A stretch of 64,000 bases of DNA, taken from UMGS1696 sp963643035. Its GTDB lineage: Bacteria > Bacillota > Clostridia > Oscillospirales > CAG-272. The notes under the pieces are model-generated. The model saw only the letters and a list, made by a program, of their open reading frames with translations, ran no database searches and was not told where the DNA came from. A program made the translations under genes and the position numbers. The DNA is taken from assembly GCA_963643035.1 (NCBI GenBank), contig CAVIKO010000002.1, positions 25,583-89,582 of the forward strand, given 5' to 3'. Of this stretch, positions 26,840 through 35,905 are shown piece after piece. Every line of letters starts with the position of its first letter. The first letter of the stretch is position 1.

Positions 26840-27817
26840 TTATTTCGCTTCGTCCGAGAGACGCAGTCCTTCCGCGGCGACGGTGATTGCGGCAATATCT
26901 CCGATGTTCTCTGACAATGCTGCCGGCACGACCTGCAGCGCGCTGTATACTCCCGGCAGGCATTCGCGGCGCAGTACAGCGTCCATTCGATCGGCAAGAA
27001 GCGCGCGGTCGCGCATGAAGATGCTGCCGAGGACGATCCGCTCCGGATTGAGAATGTCCGCGAGAATCGCCAATCCTGCGCCGAGTTTGTCAGCACACCG
27101 ATCGTATACGGCGATTGCGTCGGTATGCCCTTCCCGTGCGGCAATGGCGATGGATTTCGCACTGATGGTGTTCATCTCCGTCATTGATGCACAGTAGGAA
27201 ACCGTTTCGCCGCGCTGAAACGCCTCCATGGCGTATGTTTTCCCCAACTGTGCAATTCCACCGCCGCTGCAATATCCCTCGAATGATCCGGCTTTTCCAT
27301 AACCAACCGGACCTGTTTCCGTCATGCGCATATGTCCGATCTCTCCGGCGTTGTCCGTGACCCCGGCGTAGAGTCTGCCGTTCAAGATCAGTCCTGCGCC
27401 CATCCCGGTTCCGAATGTGCAAAAAATCATGTTCTCACAGCCCCGACCAGCACCGTATTTCCATTCTGCCATCGCGCAGGCATTCGCGTCGTTCTGGAGA
27501 TATGCCGGAATACCGAGCCGTTCGGTCAGTGTGGATACGATCGGAATAGCGTCCCAGCCGGGCAGATTGGGCGGCGACTGGATAATACCTCGTTTGGAGT
27601 CGAGCGGACCGCCGCAACTGATGCCGATCGCCGCAGGGGACGTGCGGTAATCCGTCTGCGACGCACCGGAAGCTTCTTCTGCCAACGTGTATAGATTTTG
27701 AAGCGTTTCTTTCACATTTGTGGTGACAAACGCCCGTTTCCACAGGATTTTGCCGTTTTCATTTCCAAGTGTGACCGCGCATTTTGTACCGCCGATGTCG
27801 ATTCCGATATAGATCAT
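26840..27817 (-). CDS. ROK family sugar kinase-like protein, zinc motif missing
   Basis: The 325-residue protein has the ATPase motif DIGGTK (7-12) and a second glycine-rich motif in FGTGMGAGLILNGRLYAG, as in ROK glucokinases and N-acetylhexosamine kinases. The structural zinc motif of the family, CxCGxxGCxE, reads YGKAGSFEGYC here, so the three cysteines are gone while the Glu is kept. ENDANACAMAEWKYG is present as QNDANACAMAEWKYG. It is first in the ROK-SIS-paaK run, with a good promoter upstream. Sugar specificity is unknown. Confidence 0.87.
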   Translation of the reverse strand: MIYIGIDIGGTKCAVTLGNENGKILWKRAFVTTNVKETLQNLYTLAEEASGASQTDYRTSPAAIGISCGGPLDSKRGIIQSPPNLPGWDAIPIVSTLTERLGIPAYLQNDANACAMAEWKYGAGRGCENMIFCTFGTGMGAGLILNGRLYAGVTDNAGEIGHMRMTETGPVGYGKAGSFEGYCSGGGIAQLGKTYAMEAFQRGETVSYCASMTEMNTISAKSIAIAAREGHTDAIAVYDRCADKLGAGLAILADILNPERIVLGSIFMRDRALLADRMDAVLRRECLPGVYSALQVVPAALSENIGDIAAITVAAEGLRLSDEAK

Positions 27818-27852
27818 ACCTTCTGCCTCCCACCATACTGTTTATAGGACAC

Positions 27853-27881
27853 AGTATAACACATTTTTCCACGCTTGACAA
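27853..27881 (-). promoter_or_regulatory. Promoter of the ROK-SIS-paaK operon
   Basis: On the minus strand TTGTCA (27876-27881), 17-bp spacer, TATACT (27853-27858). I see no other feature in the remaining gene-free stretch to 28106, where the acyltransferase operon ends. Confidence 0.7.
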
Positions 27882-28106
27882 CCACAATTACAAAAAACAC
27901 ATCAAAAGTATTTCAAATCAATCGGGAAAAAAGAACGGGAGGCGTCTCTCGGGATGGAGGTCAGCCATGAACATTTTCTTCATTTTTTGAATCTGCAAAT
28001 TTTCGCGTTGTCCACAATTGCGTGAGCGGTTTTACGCAAAACATTCGCATATCCCGCACCCGCTTACGGTGGTTTCGGTGGCTGGGTTTGTCTGTTTTTC
28101 CATCGT

Positions 28107-29876
28107 TCACTCTACGCCAACCGCTGCCAGGTACTTCTTTGACCATGCATAGGAGTTAGCGGCCTGTACGTTGTTCACAAAAACGATATCGGTCAGACCG
28201 TAATCCTTCAGCTGCTCATACACATTCATTGTCGTATACCGTGTGTCCACCACGATGATATTGCCGAAATGCTCACAGAGATACGGCACAAACGCGTTGC
28301 CAAACGAATCCTTTAAGACAAGCACATTTTTGTCCTGCGGGTTCTCCGGCACGTTGATCACAGTATACGGATTGTCCCCTGCGATGAAGGTGACGTAGGT
28401 GTGATTCGATTCTACAATCGGCGAATTGTAGCTATAGGTCGCGCCGTTCTGCCCGGTGATTGTCATTGTCACCTTTTTCCGGGTGACAAACGCCTCAATG
28501 GTGTCCGTAAAATTCTTGACGCGTGCGTCTCCGGTAAAAGAATACATGGAGCCATGATAGCTGTCGTTTATGATTTTGTAATCGAAATCGTCAAGCTCCG
28601 TCGGCGTCAGCCCGCGGGATTCGGCAAATGCGCGATAGGCATAATATGCGCCGCGCGCCGTCCAGTGATGGTCGCTCTTGAAGAAGAGATATTCGTTCCG
28701 GTGTGCGTACATTTCGGAGTATGTATCCACAAAGTTAATCGATGAATCCGCGAGAGCCGCCATATCGCTCATGATTTTGCCCTGATCCGGAATCTTTGCT
28801 TTCACGCTTTCGTTGTCGATCACCATGGCGGATACAGGTGATACGACGACACTGACCGTGGTATTCGCGCCGAATAAGGTTTTATAGTATGCGGCAGTCT
28901 GGAGATAATACCCGGCGTACTTTTCCGAAAAATAAGCGGGTGTATATACCGCATCACCGTAGAGGAACATGCCGTCTGTCAGAAAATCTGCGGTCGCATC
29001 GTCATTGTTCGCACCGACTCCGGTTACCGCTGATACCGTTACCTTGCATTGGCTCTGGACTCCGTTATCCGAACGGCAGGTCACAGTACAGGTACCCTCC
29101 GCAAGTCCCTTGACATCGATACCACCGCCGGGATTCTTGGCAATGGAAGCGATTTTGGAATCCGATACGGACCAGCGCACACTCGATCCCTCATCGGTAT
29201 TCGTTTTCACAGTGGCATAGACAACGGAACCACTTCCGATGGTGAGCTGCAGGGTCGTTCGACTCAGGTGAATCTCCTCTACCACAGTTACCACTGGAGC
29301 TTCTGTTTCCGCTGTTTCAACGGCTGTCTCCGGCGCGTCCGACTCTGCGGCGGAATCCGTTTTCGATTCGGATTCAGGTTCCGTTTCAGGTTCTGTTTCG
29401 GTTTCCGTTTCGGACTCCGTTTCTGTCGAATCTGTTTCCGGTAGTTCTGTTTCCGATTCCGGTACAGACTCTGCGGTGGTTTTTGTTTCCGCATCCAGCC
29501 GCGCAAATGCGTCCTCAAGAGATTTGCCGGCTTCCTCCTCTGCCTCTGAACGATCTGCACCACCAGATTGGGACGAGAGCATGGCAAAGGAATCTGCACC
29601 GTCCACGGTATAGGTCACGCCCATAAGAGAATCGAACTTTTTGGATATGCCGGTGAGCGATTCTCTGCCGATAAAAGTGTCGGATACAAAGAGTGCGAGA
29701 TCGGAAAAATACGATCCGTCCGCTAAGGATTGCAGGGAGAACGCGGGCATTTTCTGCAGTGTGCGCTGTTCCATTGCCGATTCTGTCGGACGGTTGGGCT
29801 GAAAAAGATTGCAGAGCGTAATGCTGCCAAAGAGAACCCCGGCAGCGATAAGACAGATAAGATCGACTTTTTTCAT
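28107..29876 (-). CDS. DHHW-family (AlgJ/AlgX-like) O-acetylation protein with inserted acidic linker and BIG2 domain
   Basis: The 589-residue protein has an N-terminal membrane helix (about 7-25). The first part of the DHHW fold (30-100) is interrupted by a Glu/Thr/Ser-rich acidic stretch (107-196) and an immunoglobulin-like BIG2 domain (197-283). After this come the remaining SGNH-like parts: DHHW at 402-405, and VLKDSFGNAF with the catalytic-type Ser. Family members transfer acetyl groups to exopolysaccharide outside the membrane, together with an MBOAT partner. That partner gene lies 49 bp upstream. The inserted domains may hold the enzyme in the cell wall (inference). Confidence 0.85.
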   Translation of the reverse strand: MKKVDLICLIAAGVLFGSITLCNLFQPNRPTESAMEQRTLQKMPAFSLQSLADGSYFSDLALFVSDTFIGRESLTGISKKFDSLMGVTYTVDGADSFAMLSSQSGGADRSEAEEEAGKSLEDAFARLDAETKTTAESVPESETELPETDSTETESETETETEPETEPESESKTDSAAESDAPETAVETAETEAPVVTVVEEIHLSRTTLQLTIGSGSVVYATVKTNTDEGSSVRWSVSDSKIASIAKNPGGGIDVKGLAEGTCTVTCRSDNGVQSQCKVTVSAVTGVGANNDDATADFLTDGMFLYGDAVYTPAYFSEKYAGYYLQTAAYYKTLFGANTTVSVVVSPVSAMVIDNESVKAKIPDQGKIMSDMAALADSSINFVDTYSEMYAHRNEYLFFKSDHHWTARGAYYAYRAFAESRGLTPTELDDFDYKIINDSYHGSMYSFTGDARVKNFTDTIEAFVTRKKVTMTITGQNGATYSYNSPIVESNHTYVTFIAGDNPYTVINVPENPQDKNVLVLKDSFGNAFVPYLCEHFGNIIVVDTRYTTMNVYEQLKDYGLTDIVFVNNVQAANSYAWSKKYLAAVGVE

Positions 29877-29925
29877 AGATACAATATACCCTCAAAGTAA
29901 AGTGCTTTTGCCTGCGATTGCGGAA

Positions 29926-31371
29926 TCAGAAGCGGAAGTATAAAAACGGGCTGTAGGTGTTCCCGATGAGCTGTACGGTGGACACGCCGAGGAGAAGAAG
30001 GGCAAGCACAGTTTTGATGATTCGCTCCGCTGTATAGGAAATCGTGTGCCCTTCCCGATGCAGCAGCCGGTCGATTGCCGGATACACGGGGCAGGCGAGG
30101 ACGACGGCAGCGAGAAAGAGCCAGATATGTGAGGCGAAAATGGCGTTTGTGAATAGATCCGTAAAACCAATGGCACCGACGCCGAACAAGGTTCCCATGT
30201 TGGTGAAAAAATGCTTGTCAAAATAGAAAATCGCGAAGCCGAACACGGTAATGAGTATGCAATAGACGTGCCCGAAAACCGTTTTCCAGAATGTGCAGAA
30301 CCGCGCCAGGTGCGGATGGTACGCAGAATCGGGACCCTTGCGCAGCGCAGGCAGCAATCGGGTCTTTTCCCAAACGAGGAGACAGCCGTAATAGAGTCCC
30401 CAGAGCATGAAATTCCAGCTTGCGCCATGCCACATTCCGGTCAAAAACCATACGACAAAAATGTTCCGCATCTGATCGTGCCGGTTTCCGCCCAGTGGAA
30501 TATATACATAATCGCGGAAGAAGGTGCCGAGGGATATATGCCATCTGCGCCAAAATTCCGTGGCGTTTTTCGAGATGAGCGGATAGTTGAAGTTTTCAAG
30601 AAACGTGAAGCCGAACATTTTTCCCAGTCCGATCGCCATATCGGAGTAACCGGAAAAATCGAAATAGAGCTGCAGAGTGAAGAATGCTGCACCGAGCCAT
30701 TGCCCTGCGACAGTTTTGTCGGACAGAGCGAAAAACTGCTCCACGGCGGAATTGCAGCTGTCGGCGATGAGAACCTTTTTCCCGAGTCCCACACAGAATC
30801 GGAACAGTCCCTCGTGAAAGGCAGGCAGATCCACGTGCCGATTGTCTAACTGCGCTTCAATATCCTTGTACCGCACGATCGGCCCGGCAATGAGCTGTGG
30901 GAAAAACGTAACATACAGCAGCAGTCTGCCGTAGGATTTCTGTACCTCTGCGTCCCCACGGTACACATCGATGACGTAGGACATGGTCTGAAATGTAAAA
31001 AAGCTGATCCCTATGGGCATTTTCAGAGAGAATACCGGAAGCTGCAATACAAAGAGCATGTTCCAGGTTTCGATGAAAAAGCCGAGATATTTGAAAAAGC
31101 AGAGGAACGCCAGATTGAGTACAACCGCCGCGACCAGCCATCGTTTGCGGCTGCGGATTTCTGCTGTTTTGCCAATGATACGCCCGAAGCCGTAGTCAAC
31201 CGCCACCAGACCAATCATGAGAAATACGTAGATCGGCTCGCCGAATGCGTAGAAGAACAGGGAAAACGCCGTGAGCACGATCCGCCGGTACGCGTCGTTT
31301 TTTACGGCAAAATAGGCGAGAAAGAGCGCGGGCAGGAAGATATATAAAAAGAAAAGATTCGAAAAATACAT
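29926..31371 (-). CDS. MBOAT family O-acyltransferase, AlgI-like
   Basis: The start used is the ATG at 31371 (MYFSNLFFLYIFLPALFLAYF), where the first membrane helix begins, giving 481 residues. About ten membrane helices are seen, with the AlgI blocks WRRWHISLGTFFRDYVYIPLGG and TGMWHGASWNFMLWG containing the catalytic His. AlgI-type proteins pass acetyl groups across the membrane for polysaccharide or wall polymer O-acetylation. It is first of a two-gene operon with the DHHW protein, which would complete the reaction outside. Confidence 0.93.
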   Translation of the reverse strand: MYFSNLFFLYIFLPALFLAYFAVKNDAYRRIVLTAFSLFFYAFGEPIYVFLMIGLVAVDYGFGRIIGKTAEIRSRKRWLVAAVVLNLAFLCFFKYLGFFIETWNMLFVLQLPVFSLKMPIGISFFTFQTMSYVIDVYRGDAEVQKSYGRLLLYVTFFPQLIAGPIVRYKDIEAQLDNRHVDLPAFHEGLFRFCVGLGKKVLIADSCNSAVEQFFALSDKTVAGQWLGAAFFTLQLYFDFSGYSDMAIGLGKMFGFTFLENFNYPLISKNATEFWRRWHISLGTFFRDYVYIPLGGNRHDQMRNIFVVWFLTGMWHGASWNFMLWGLYYGCLLVWEKTRLLPALRKGPDSAYHPHLARFCTFWKTVFGHVYCILITVFGFAIFYFDKHFFTNMGTLFGVGAIGFTDLFTNAIFASHIWLFLAAVVLACPVYPAIDRLLHREGHTISYTAERIIKTVLALLLLGVSTVQLIGNTYSPFLYFRF

Positions 31372-31420
31372 TATGGAGACAGCCCTTCTGTGAGTACAGG
31401 AATATGTAAGATCGCTTTTT

Positions 31421-31449
31421 ATTATACCATTTTCTGTGCGCCTTGTAAA
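31421..31449 (-). promoter_or_regulatory. Promoter of the AlgI-DHHW operon
   Basis: On the minus strand TTTACA (31444-31449), 17-bp spacer, TATAAT (31421-31426). Confidence 0.7.
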
Positions 31450-31483
31450 CTTGTTTTTCAGGGAAAATAGGCGCAATTTTGTA

Positions 31484-31523
31484 AACAAAAACACGGCGGA
31501 GCAGTTTGCGTACTCCGTCGTGT
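31484..31523 (-). terminator. Intrinsic terminator after the solute-binding protein gene at 31561
   Basis: On the minus strand ACACGACGGAG pairs with CTCCGCCGTGT (one G-U), followed by TTTTGTTT. Confidence 0.75.
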
Positions 31524-31560
31524 CTGTAGGTGGAATGGATTGTTTGATTTTGGTGCGCGC

Positions 31561-33024
31561 TTATTCTTCGAGATCCGAGTATGCCTTGTTGATTTCCTCA
31601 AGTCTCTTTTCAAAAGACTTTTCGTTCTTTGCAAAATAGCTTGCCACGTCTGTGCTGTCCTCAAGAATGAGCTTTTCTACGTAACCGCTAATATTGATGT
31701 CATGCATACGAGATGTATCAAAGTTACGGTTTCGAATGATCATCTGTACAACTTCAGAAGATTCACTGTCACGAACATTCTTTGTGGATGCCATTGTATC
31801 AATAAGATCCGGTGTGATCATATCATAAGATACGGCTGCCATTGCTTCCAGCATGGAACCTATGAATTCCGGATCTGTGCAGGTTTTGGGAACAACAAGC
31901 ATAGAGCCTGCACCGGAAACGCAAGTAGAGTAGTTTTGCTGTTTATCATCATATTTCGGATTGGGAAGTACACCATAGTCATCTTCCATCTCACGCAGGA
32001 AGGTTTCGATTTTCTGGAATGTGATACCGCAGAAGTAAGCCCTACCTTCTTCAAATACTTTGAAGGAGCGTTCATGTGTTTGATTTTCGTAATTAGCCTG
32101 GGTACCATTGATTGCCGCATAAATCTTGTTGTAAATATTTACAAAGCTTTCCAGATCGATATCCAGCACCAAATCGCCATTATCGTCAAAATGGCTGGCA
32201 TCTCCTCCTGCACCATAGAACAGGGCATTGCCGTAGTCATTCCAACAGGTGATAGAGAACAAATCATCATCCACACTGATTTGACCGTCACCATTCAAAT
32301 CGGTCGTCTTGCCGTCAGCAATGGTAAAAAGCTTATCAAGCGTCCATGTGCCATTTAAGGCATCTTCATAGGGATAGGGGATACCGTTTGAATCAAAAAG
32401 TTCCTTGTTAAAGAGCAAACACTCTGAGGTAAGCAGTTCTGTGGGGGAAATGTCACCTATTGCCATATAAAGCTTGCCACGGATAGTCATATCCGCTATT
32501 TCATTCTGGTCCCACCATTCCTTTGTCAAATCAACATGCGGTAATTTGTAGAAATCGTATAAGTAACCTTGCGTGGCATTTGCGTTTGCCGTGTAGTTGG
32601 TGAGGTACAAATCATACGACATATCGCCGCTCGTTGCGTCCTTTTTCACCATATCGTTGATCTTGTTGTATTCGGTGTCCTCCGCGATCATCTTGACATT
32701 GTACAGTTCCATGACACGGACATTCCGGTTGTACACGAGGTCGTTCAACGTGGAGCCAGTCAGCTCCGTGGCGTTGATATCGACATGACGGTTATCCTGG
32801 TTCGTGGAGATCATCCGGTAATCGCGACCGCCGAAATCGGTGACGGTGAGTGTGGTTTCCGCTTTGGGTGCTTCCGTTTCCTCCGGCGTGGTTTCGGTTT
32901 CGGCGCCGCCCGTCGTGGGATTGGCAGATGTCTGCGTTTCGGTTTCCGTGTTGCCGCCGCCGCAGGATGCCAAAGCGGAGAGGAGCATCACAAGGCAGAG
33001 ACATAGAGACAGCTTCTTTTTCAT
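31561..33024 (-). CDS. Extracellular solute-binding lipoprotein, orphan
   Basis: The 487-residue paralogue of the proteins at 5821, 33488 and 56235 has a signal peptide with lipobox LASC (Cys 21), a Gly/Thr/Glu-rich spacer, and then TDFGGRDYRMI...LNDLVYNRNVRVMELYNV. The EF-hand-like loop DLNGDGQISVDDD lies in the middle. KEWWDQNEIADMTIRGKLYMAIGD matches the paralogues. It probably binds an oligosaccharide. It is divergent from the paralogue at 33488 across a 460-bp space, and no transporter permease is close. Confidence 0.85.
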   Translation of the reverse strand: MKKKLSLCLCLVMLLSALASCGGGNTETETQTSANPTTGGAETETTPEETEAPKAETTLTVTDFGGRDYRMISTNQDNRHVDINATELTGSTLNDLVYNRNVRVMELYNVKMIAEDTEYNKINDMVKKDATSGDMSYDLYLTNYTANANATQGYLYDFYKLPHVDLTKEWWDQNEIADMTIRGKLYMAIGDISPTELLTSECLLFNKELFDSNGIPYPYEDALNGTWTLDKLFTIADGKTTDLNGDGQISVDDDLFSITCWNDYGNALFYGAGGDASHFDDNGDLVLDIDLESFVNIYNKIYAAINGTQANYENQTHERSFKVFEEGRAYFCGITFQKIETFLREMEDDYGVLPNPKYDDKQQNYSTCVSGAGSMLVVPKTCTDPEFIGSMLEAMAAVSYDMITPDLIDTMASTKNVRDSESSEVVQMIIRNRNFDTSRMHDINISGYVEKLILEDSTDVASYFAKNEKSFEKRLEEINKAYSDLEE

Positions 33025-33290
33025 AAGTTCGATCCTTTCGTATGGTATGTTTTTTTTCCTCTATAGTGTAGCACAATATTGTTTCCAAAGTGTGAATGTC
33101 TGACGGATTTCTATAAAATTAGTGCTGAATTTTACATGGAATCGGCCTCCGTGTACAGAGAAATGCATAAATAGTTACAGATGTAGTCAAACGAGGGCAA
33201 AACCGACGTGATACAGAGTAATCGGAGGCGCAATGTAAAGCATGGGAAAAGAAAAAGAAGAGAATATGTGAATGAAAGTCGCGATTTCTG

Positions 33291-33319
33291 TTGACATTCC
33301 GGGTGTTCGGTAGTACAAT
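33291..33319 (+). promoter_or_regulatory. Promoter of the solute-binding protein gene at 33488
   Basis: TTGACA (33291-33296), 17-bp spacer, TACAAT (33314-33319). The rest of the gene-free stretch from 33025 upstream shows no clear element. Confidence 0.8.
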
Positions 33320-33321
33320 AC

Positions 33322-33381
33322 TGCCACAATGGATGTAGTTTTTTTAGAGACACGCTGCATCCATTCGTTTTTTTTGTGGCA
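33322..33381 (+). promoter_or_regulatory. Structured leader with terminator-like hairpin
   Basis: TGGATG (33330-33335) pairs with CATCCA (33358-33363), followed by TTCG and an eight-T run. The whole is enclosed by TGCCACAA (33322-33329) and TTGTGGCA (33374-33381). The predicted start of transcription falls at about 33326, so the hairpin plus T-run would be the first thing transcribed, 110 nt before the ATG. An attenuator is possible. Confidence 0.45.
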
Positions 33382-33487
33382 AAAGTCATGGAGCTTTGGC
33401 TTTTTGCAGCAAAATCAACCGAGATTGCATTTGCTGAAACGAATGCGGAAAATCCCGCGTCTGTATTATACGAAAAAGGAGACAATC

Positions 33488-34966
33488 ATGAAAAAGTTTA
33501 TCACAATTCTGCTCCTCTACGCCATGCTTCTCTCGCTGGCGGCGTGCGGCAATGAGGTAGGGGAATCCACCGACACGGAATCTACAGCGGATACCGCAGC
33601 GGTGGACAATACGGAGACCGAGAGCGAAACGGAGCTGACCCGTGAGAATACGCCGGACGACCTGCCGGAGAAAGATTTTGGCGGGAAGAATTTTACGATT
33701 CTCGCGGAATCCGGCGCACTCGGCTATCTGCAGGTCGATGAGTTGACGGGCGATTCCGTGGATGACGCGATCTACAGCCGGAACAGCAAGGTAAGCGAGC
33801 GGTTTCAGGCAGAACTGCATATCGTGGATGGCGGCAATTATGAGGCGGTGTCCAAGACGGTCAATGACGCAATCGTCGCCGGAGAAACGACCTATGATCT
33901 TGTGGTCAGCCATACGATCCAGCAGGGTATCAATGCAAACGGCGGCTGTTATCGCGCATGGAACGATGTACCGTATGTGGACTTCACAAAGCCGTGGTGG
34001 AATGCGAGCATGACGACGGATCTGAGCTACAAGGGATACGCGTTTTTGGCGCAGGGAGATATGGATGTGTCCGCGATTATGAACGCAGGCGCGATATTCT
34101 ACAATAAGGATCTTGGCGCGACGTACAATTTCCCGGATCTCTATGCGATTGTGCGTGAGGGCAAATGGACGAAGGATAAGCTGGCGGAGCTGTGTGCCGG
34201 TACCTACAAGGATATAAACGGCGACGGTACACGGGATGCGGGAGACCAGTATGGTTTTGCCATCGACAGCAAGGAGGACGTAAACGGCTGGCTCTGGGCG
34301 TTTGGCAAGAAGATCTATGACAAGAACGACGATGGCACCTTCACGAACGTGTATTATGACGAAAAGCTCGTGAACATCGTGGAGTGGCTGTACAACTTCA
34401 AGTACAATGAGGACTATACCTACACGGACGATCAGTGGAACACCGGATGTACGCTGATGGCCGCAGGACAGACGGTTTTTGCGGACGATGATTTGTCCCA
34501 TTCCTTGTGGATGCGCGATGTTGATACCGATTTCGCGATTCTGCCCAAGCCGATGTGGGATGAAGCACAGGGAACGTATATCACCCCTGTGGACGGCGGC
34601 GGCACCAGCTCCGGTGTCGTGCTGACTGCTACGGATCTGGAGCTGGTCGGCGTGATGGTGGAAGCGATCAACGTGGAAAGCTGGCGCAGCGTCACACCCG
34701 CGATCGTCGATACCGCATTGAAGTTTAAGGGGGCGCGGGACGCCGATTCCATGGAGATGATTGACATCATCTTAGCGGGCAGATTCCTTGATTTCGGTCT
34801 CGTCTACGGCGGCTGGGGCTCCGCAAGAAGCGCGCTCCGTCGTGTGATCGATAAGGCGCATTCGACGGATATTGCCTCGTATTACGAAGAGAACAGGCCC
34901 ACCTGGGAAGCTACGATGAGCAGTGTAATCGCCGCGTTTGAGGAGCTTGTAGAGAAGAACAAATAA
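33488..34966 (+). CDS. Extracellular solute-binding lipoprotein, orphan
   Basis: The start is the ATG at 33488 after AAGGAG, giving 492 residues with signal peptide and lipobox LAAC (Cys 20). Upstream in-frame codons would put the signal peptide inside the protein and are rejected. After an acidic spacer it has FGGKNFTIL...VDDAIYSRNSKVSERFQAE and the loop DINGDGTRD from residue 242. It is the same family as the three other binding lipoproteins here and again has no permease neighbour. It has its own promoter, structured leader and terminator. Confidence 0.86.
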   Translation: MKKFITILLLYAMLLSLAACGNEVGESTDTESTADTAAVDNTETESETELTRENTPDDLPEKDFGGKNFTILAESGALGYLQVDELTGDSVDDAIYSRNSKVSERFQAELHIVDGGNYEAVSKTVNDAIVAGETTYDLVVSHTIQQGINANGGCYRAWNDVPYVDFTKPWWNASMTTDLSYKGYAFLAQGDMDVSAIMNAGAIFYNKDLGATYNFPDLYAIVREGKWTKDKLAELCAGTYKDINGDGTRDAGDQYGFAIDSKEDVNGWLWAFGKKIYDKNDDGTFTNVYYDEKLVNIVEWLYNFKYNEDYTYTDDQWNTGCTLMAAGQTVFADDDLSHSLWMRDVDTDFAILPKPMWDEAQGTYITPVDGGGTSSGVVLTATDLELVGVMVEAINVESWRSVTPAIVDTALKFKGARDADSMEMIDIILAGRFLDFGLVYGGWGSARSALRRVIDKAHSTDIASYYEENRPTWEATMSSVIAAFEELVEKNK

Positions 34967-34976
34967 ATCCGTACAG

Positions 34977-35017
34977 AAAAAGGTGCTGCATCCGACTGTT
35001 GGACGCGGCACCTTTTT
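34977..35017. terminator. Bidirectional intrinsic terminator
   Basis: AAAAAGGTGC (34977-34986) pairs with GCACCTTTTT (35008-35017), and an inner TCC/GGA extends the stem. It separates two convergent genes. Confidence 0.8.
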
Positions 35018-35022
35018 CATTT

Positions 35023-35682
35023 TCATACGCCGACGATCGCACGATACAGTTCTTCCGGGGCGGAGACGATCCGTGTGGCGCCATGCTCCCTGAGAAACGC
35101 TGTATCGCGGAAGCCCCATACTACCGATATGCAGTCCATATGTGCATTTTTCGCCGTTTCAATATCCACATCCGAGTCACCCACATATACGCATTCCGCT
35201 GCGGTTACACCGAATTCCCGGACGATCGCGAATACGGTATCCGGGCAGGGCTTTTTGCGGATGCCAAGCTCCTCCCGTTCTCCGGCAACGGCATGGATCA
35301 CGGGAAAATACCGATGAACGAGCGCAACCGTGGCGTCGTGGAATTTGTTGGAAACTACGGCAAGGTGATACCCCTCCGTGTTCAGGCGATTGAGCATGGC
35401 AGGGATCCCATCGTAGGGTTTTGTGTGATCGGCGGCAATTTTTGCATACTCTGTACGGAACCGTGCAAGACATTCGGCAAACTGCGGATTCGCGTGTCCC
35501 TCGGGTACGGAGCGTTCCATCAGCTTTTCCACACCATTGCCGACCGCCATGCGTACCTCGTCGATGGTTCTCTCTGGCATGTCATACGCCCGCAGTGCGA
35601 TATTCACACCATCGTAAAGATCGTATAATGTATCCAGTAACGTACCGTCCAGGTCAAATATAACCGTTGTGTATTTCTTCAT
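35023..35682 (-). CDS. HAD-family hydrolase, phosphoglycolate phosphatase-like
   Basis: The start is the ATG at 35682 just before the first motif (MKKYTTVIFDLDGTLLDT), giving 219 residues. Motif II is LAVVSNK, motif III the KPCPD loop, and motif IV YVGDSDVDIETAKNA. The alpha-helical cap and KPCPD are typical of Gph and pyrophosphatase PpaX-type enzymes. The substrate is not determinable. It is a single gene with its own promoter. Confidence 0.87.
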   Translation of the reverse strand: MKKYTTVIFDLDGTLLDTLYDLYDGVNIALRAYDMPERTIDEVRMAVGNGVEKLMERSVPEGHANPQFAECLARFRTEYAKIAADHTKPYDGIPAMLNRLNTEGYHLAVVSNKFHDATVALVHRYFPVIHAVAGEREELGIRKKPCPDTVFAIVREFGVTAAECVYVGDSDVDIETAKNAHMDCISVVWGFRDTAFLREHGATRIVSAPEELYRAIVGV

Positions 35683-35721
35683 GTGCGGGAGCCTTTCTGT
35701 AAAACGGATATTTCTGCCATT

Positions 35722-35750
35722 ATTATACCCCATCCTGCCCCAAAAAGCAA
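35722..35750 (-). promoter_or_regulatory. Promoter of the HAD hydrolase gene at 35023
   Basis: On the minus strand TTGCTT (35745-35750), 17-bp spacer, TATAAT (35722-35727). Confidence 0.55.
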
Positions 35751-35819
35751 ATCCAAATTTGTTATTTTTGTGCGTGCGGCAGAGATTTTTCTCAATACGA
35801 AAAATTCATGCGGAATAAG

Positions 35820-35847
35820 TTGCAATTTTACAAAAATGTGTTATAAT
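35820..35847 (+). promoter_or_regulatory. Promoter of the FAD oxidoreductase gene
   Basis: TTGCAA (35820-35825), 16-bp spacer, TATAAT (35842-35847); AAGGGAG precedes the ATG at 35906. Confidence 0.65.
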
Positions 35848-35905
35848 GGTGGCAAAATCTTCCGCGCGGTGCTGTGTTGCTAGATGCGGGACAAGGGAGT
35901 ATGGT

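Noticed and set aside
33329..33487. An N-terminal extension of the lipoprotein at 33488
   Set aside because: It would bury the signal peptide and lipobox inside the protein. AAGGAG sits before the ATG at 33488, and the stretch folds as a leader.
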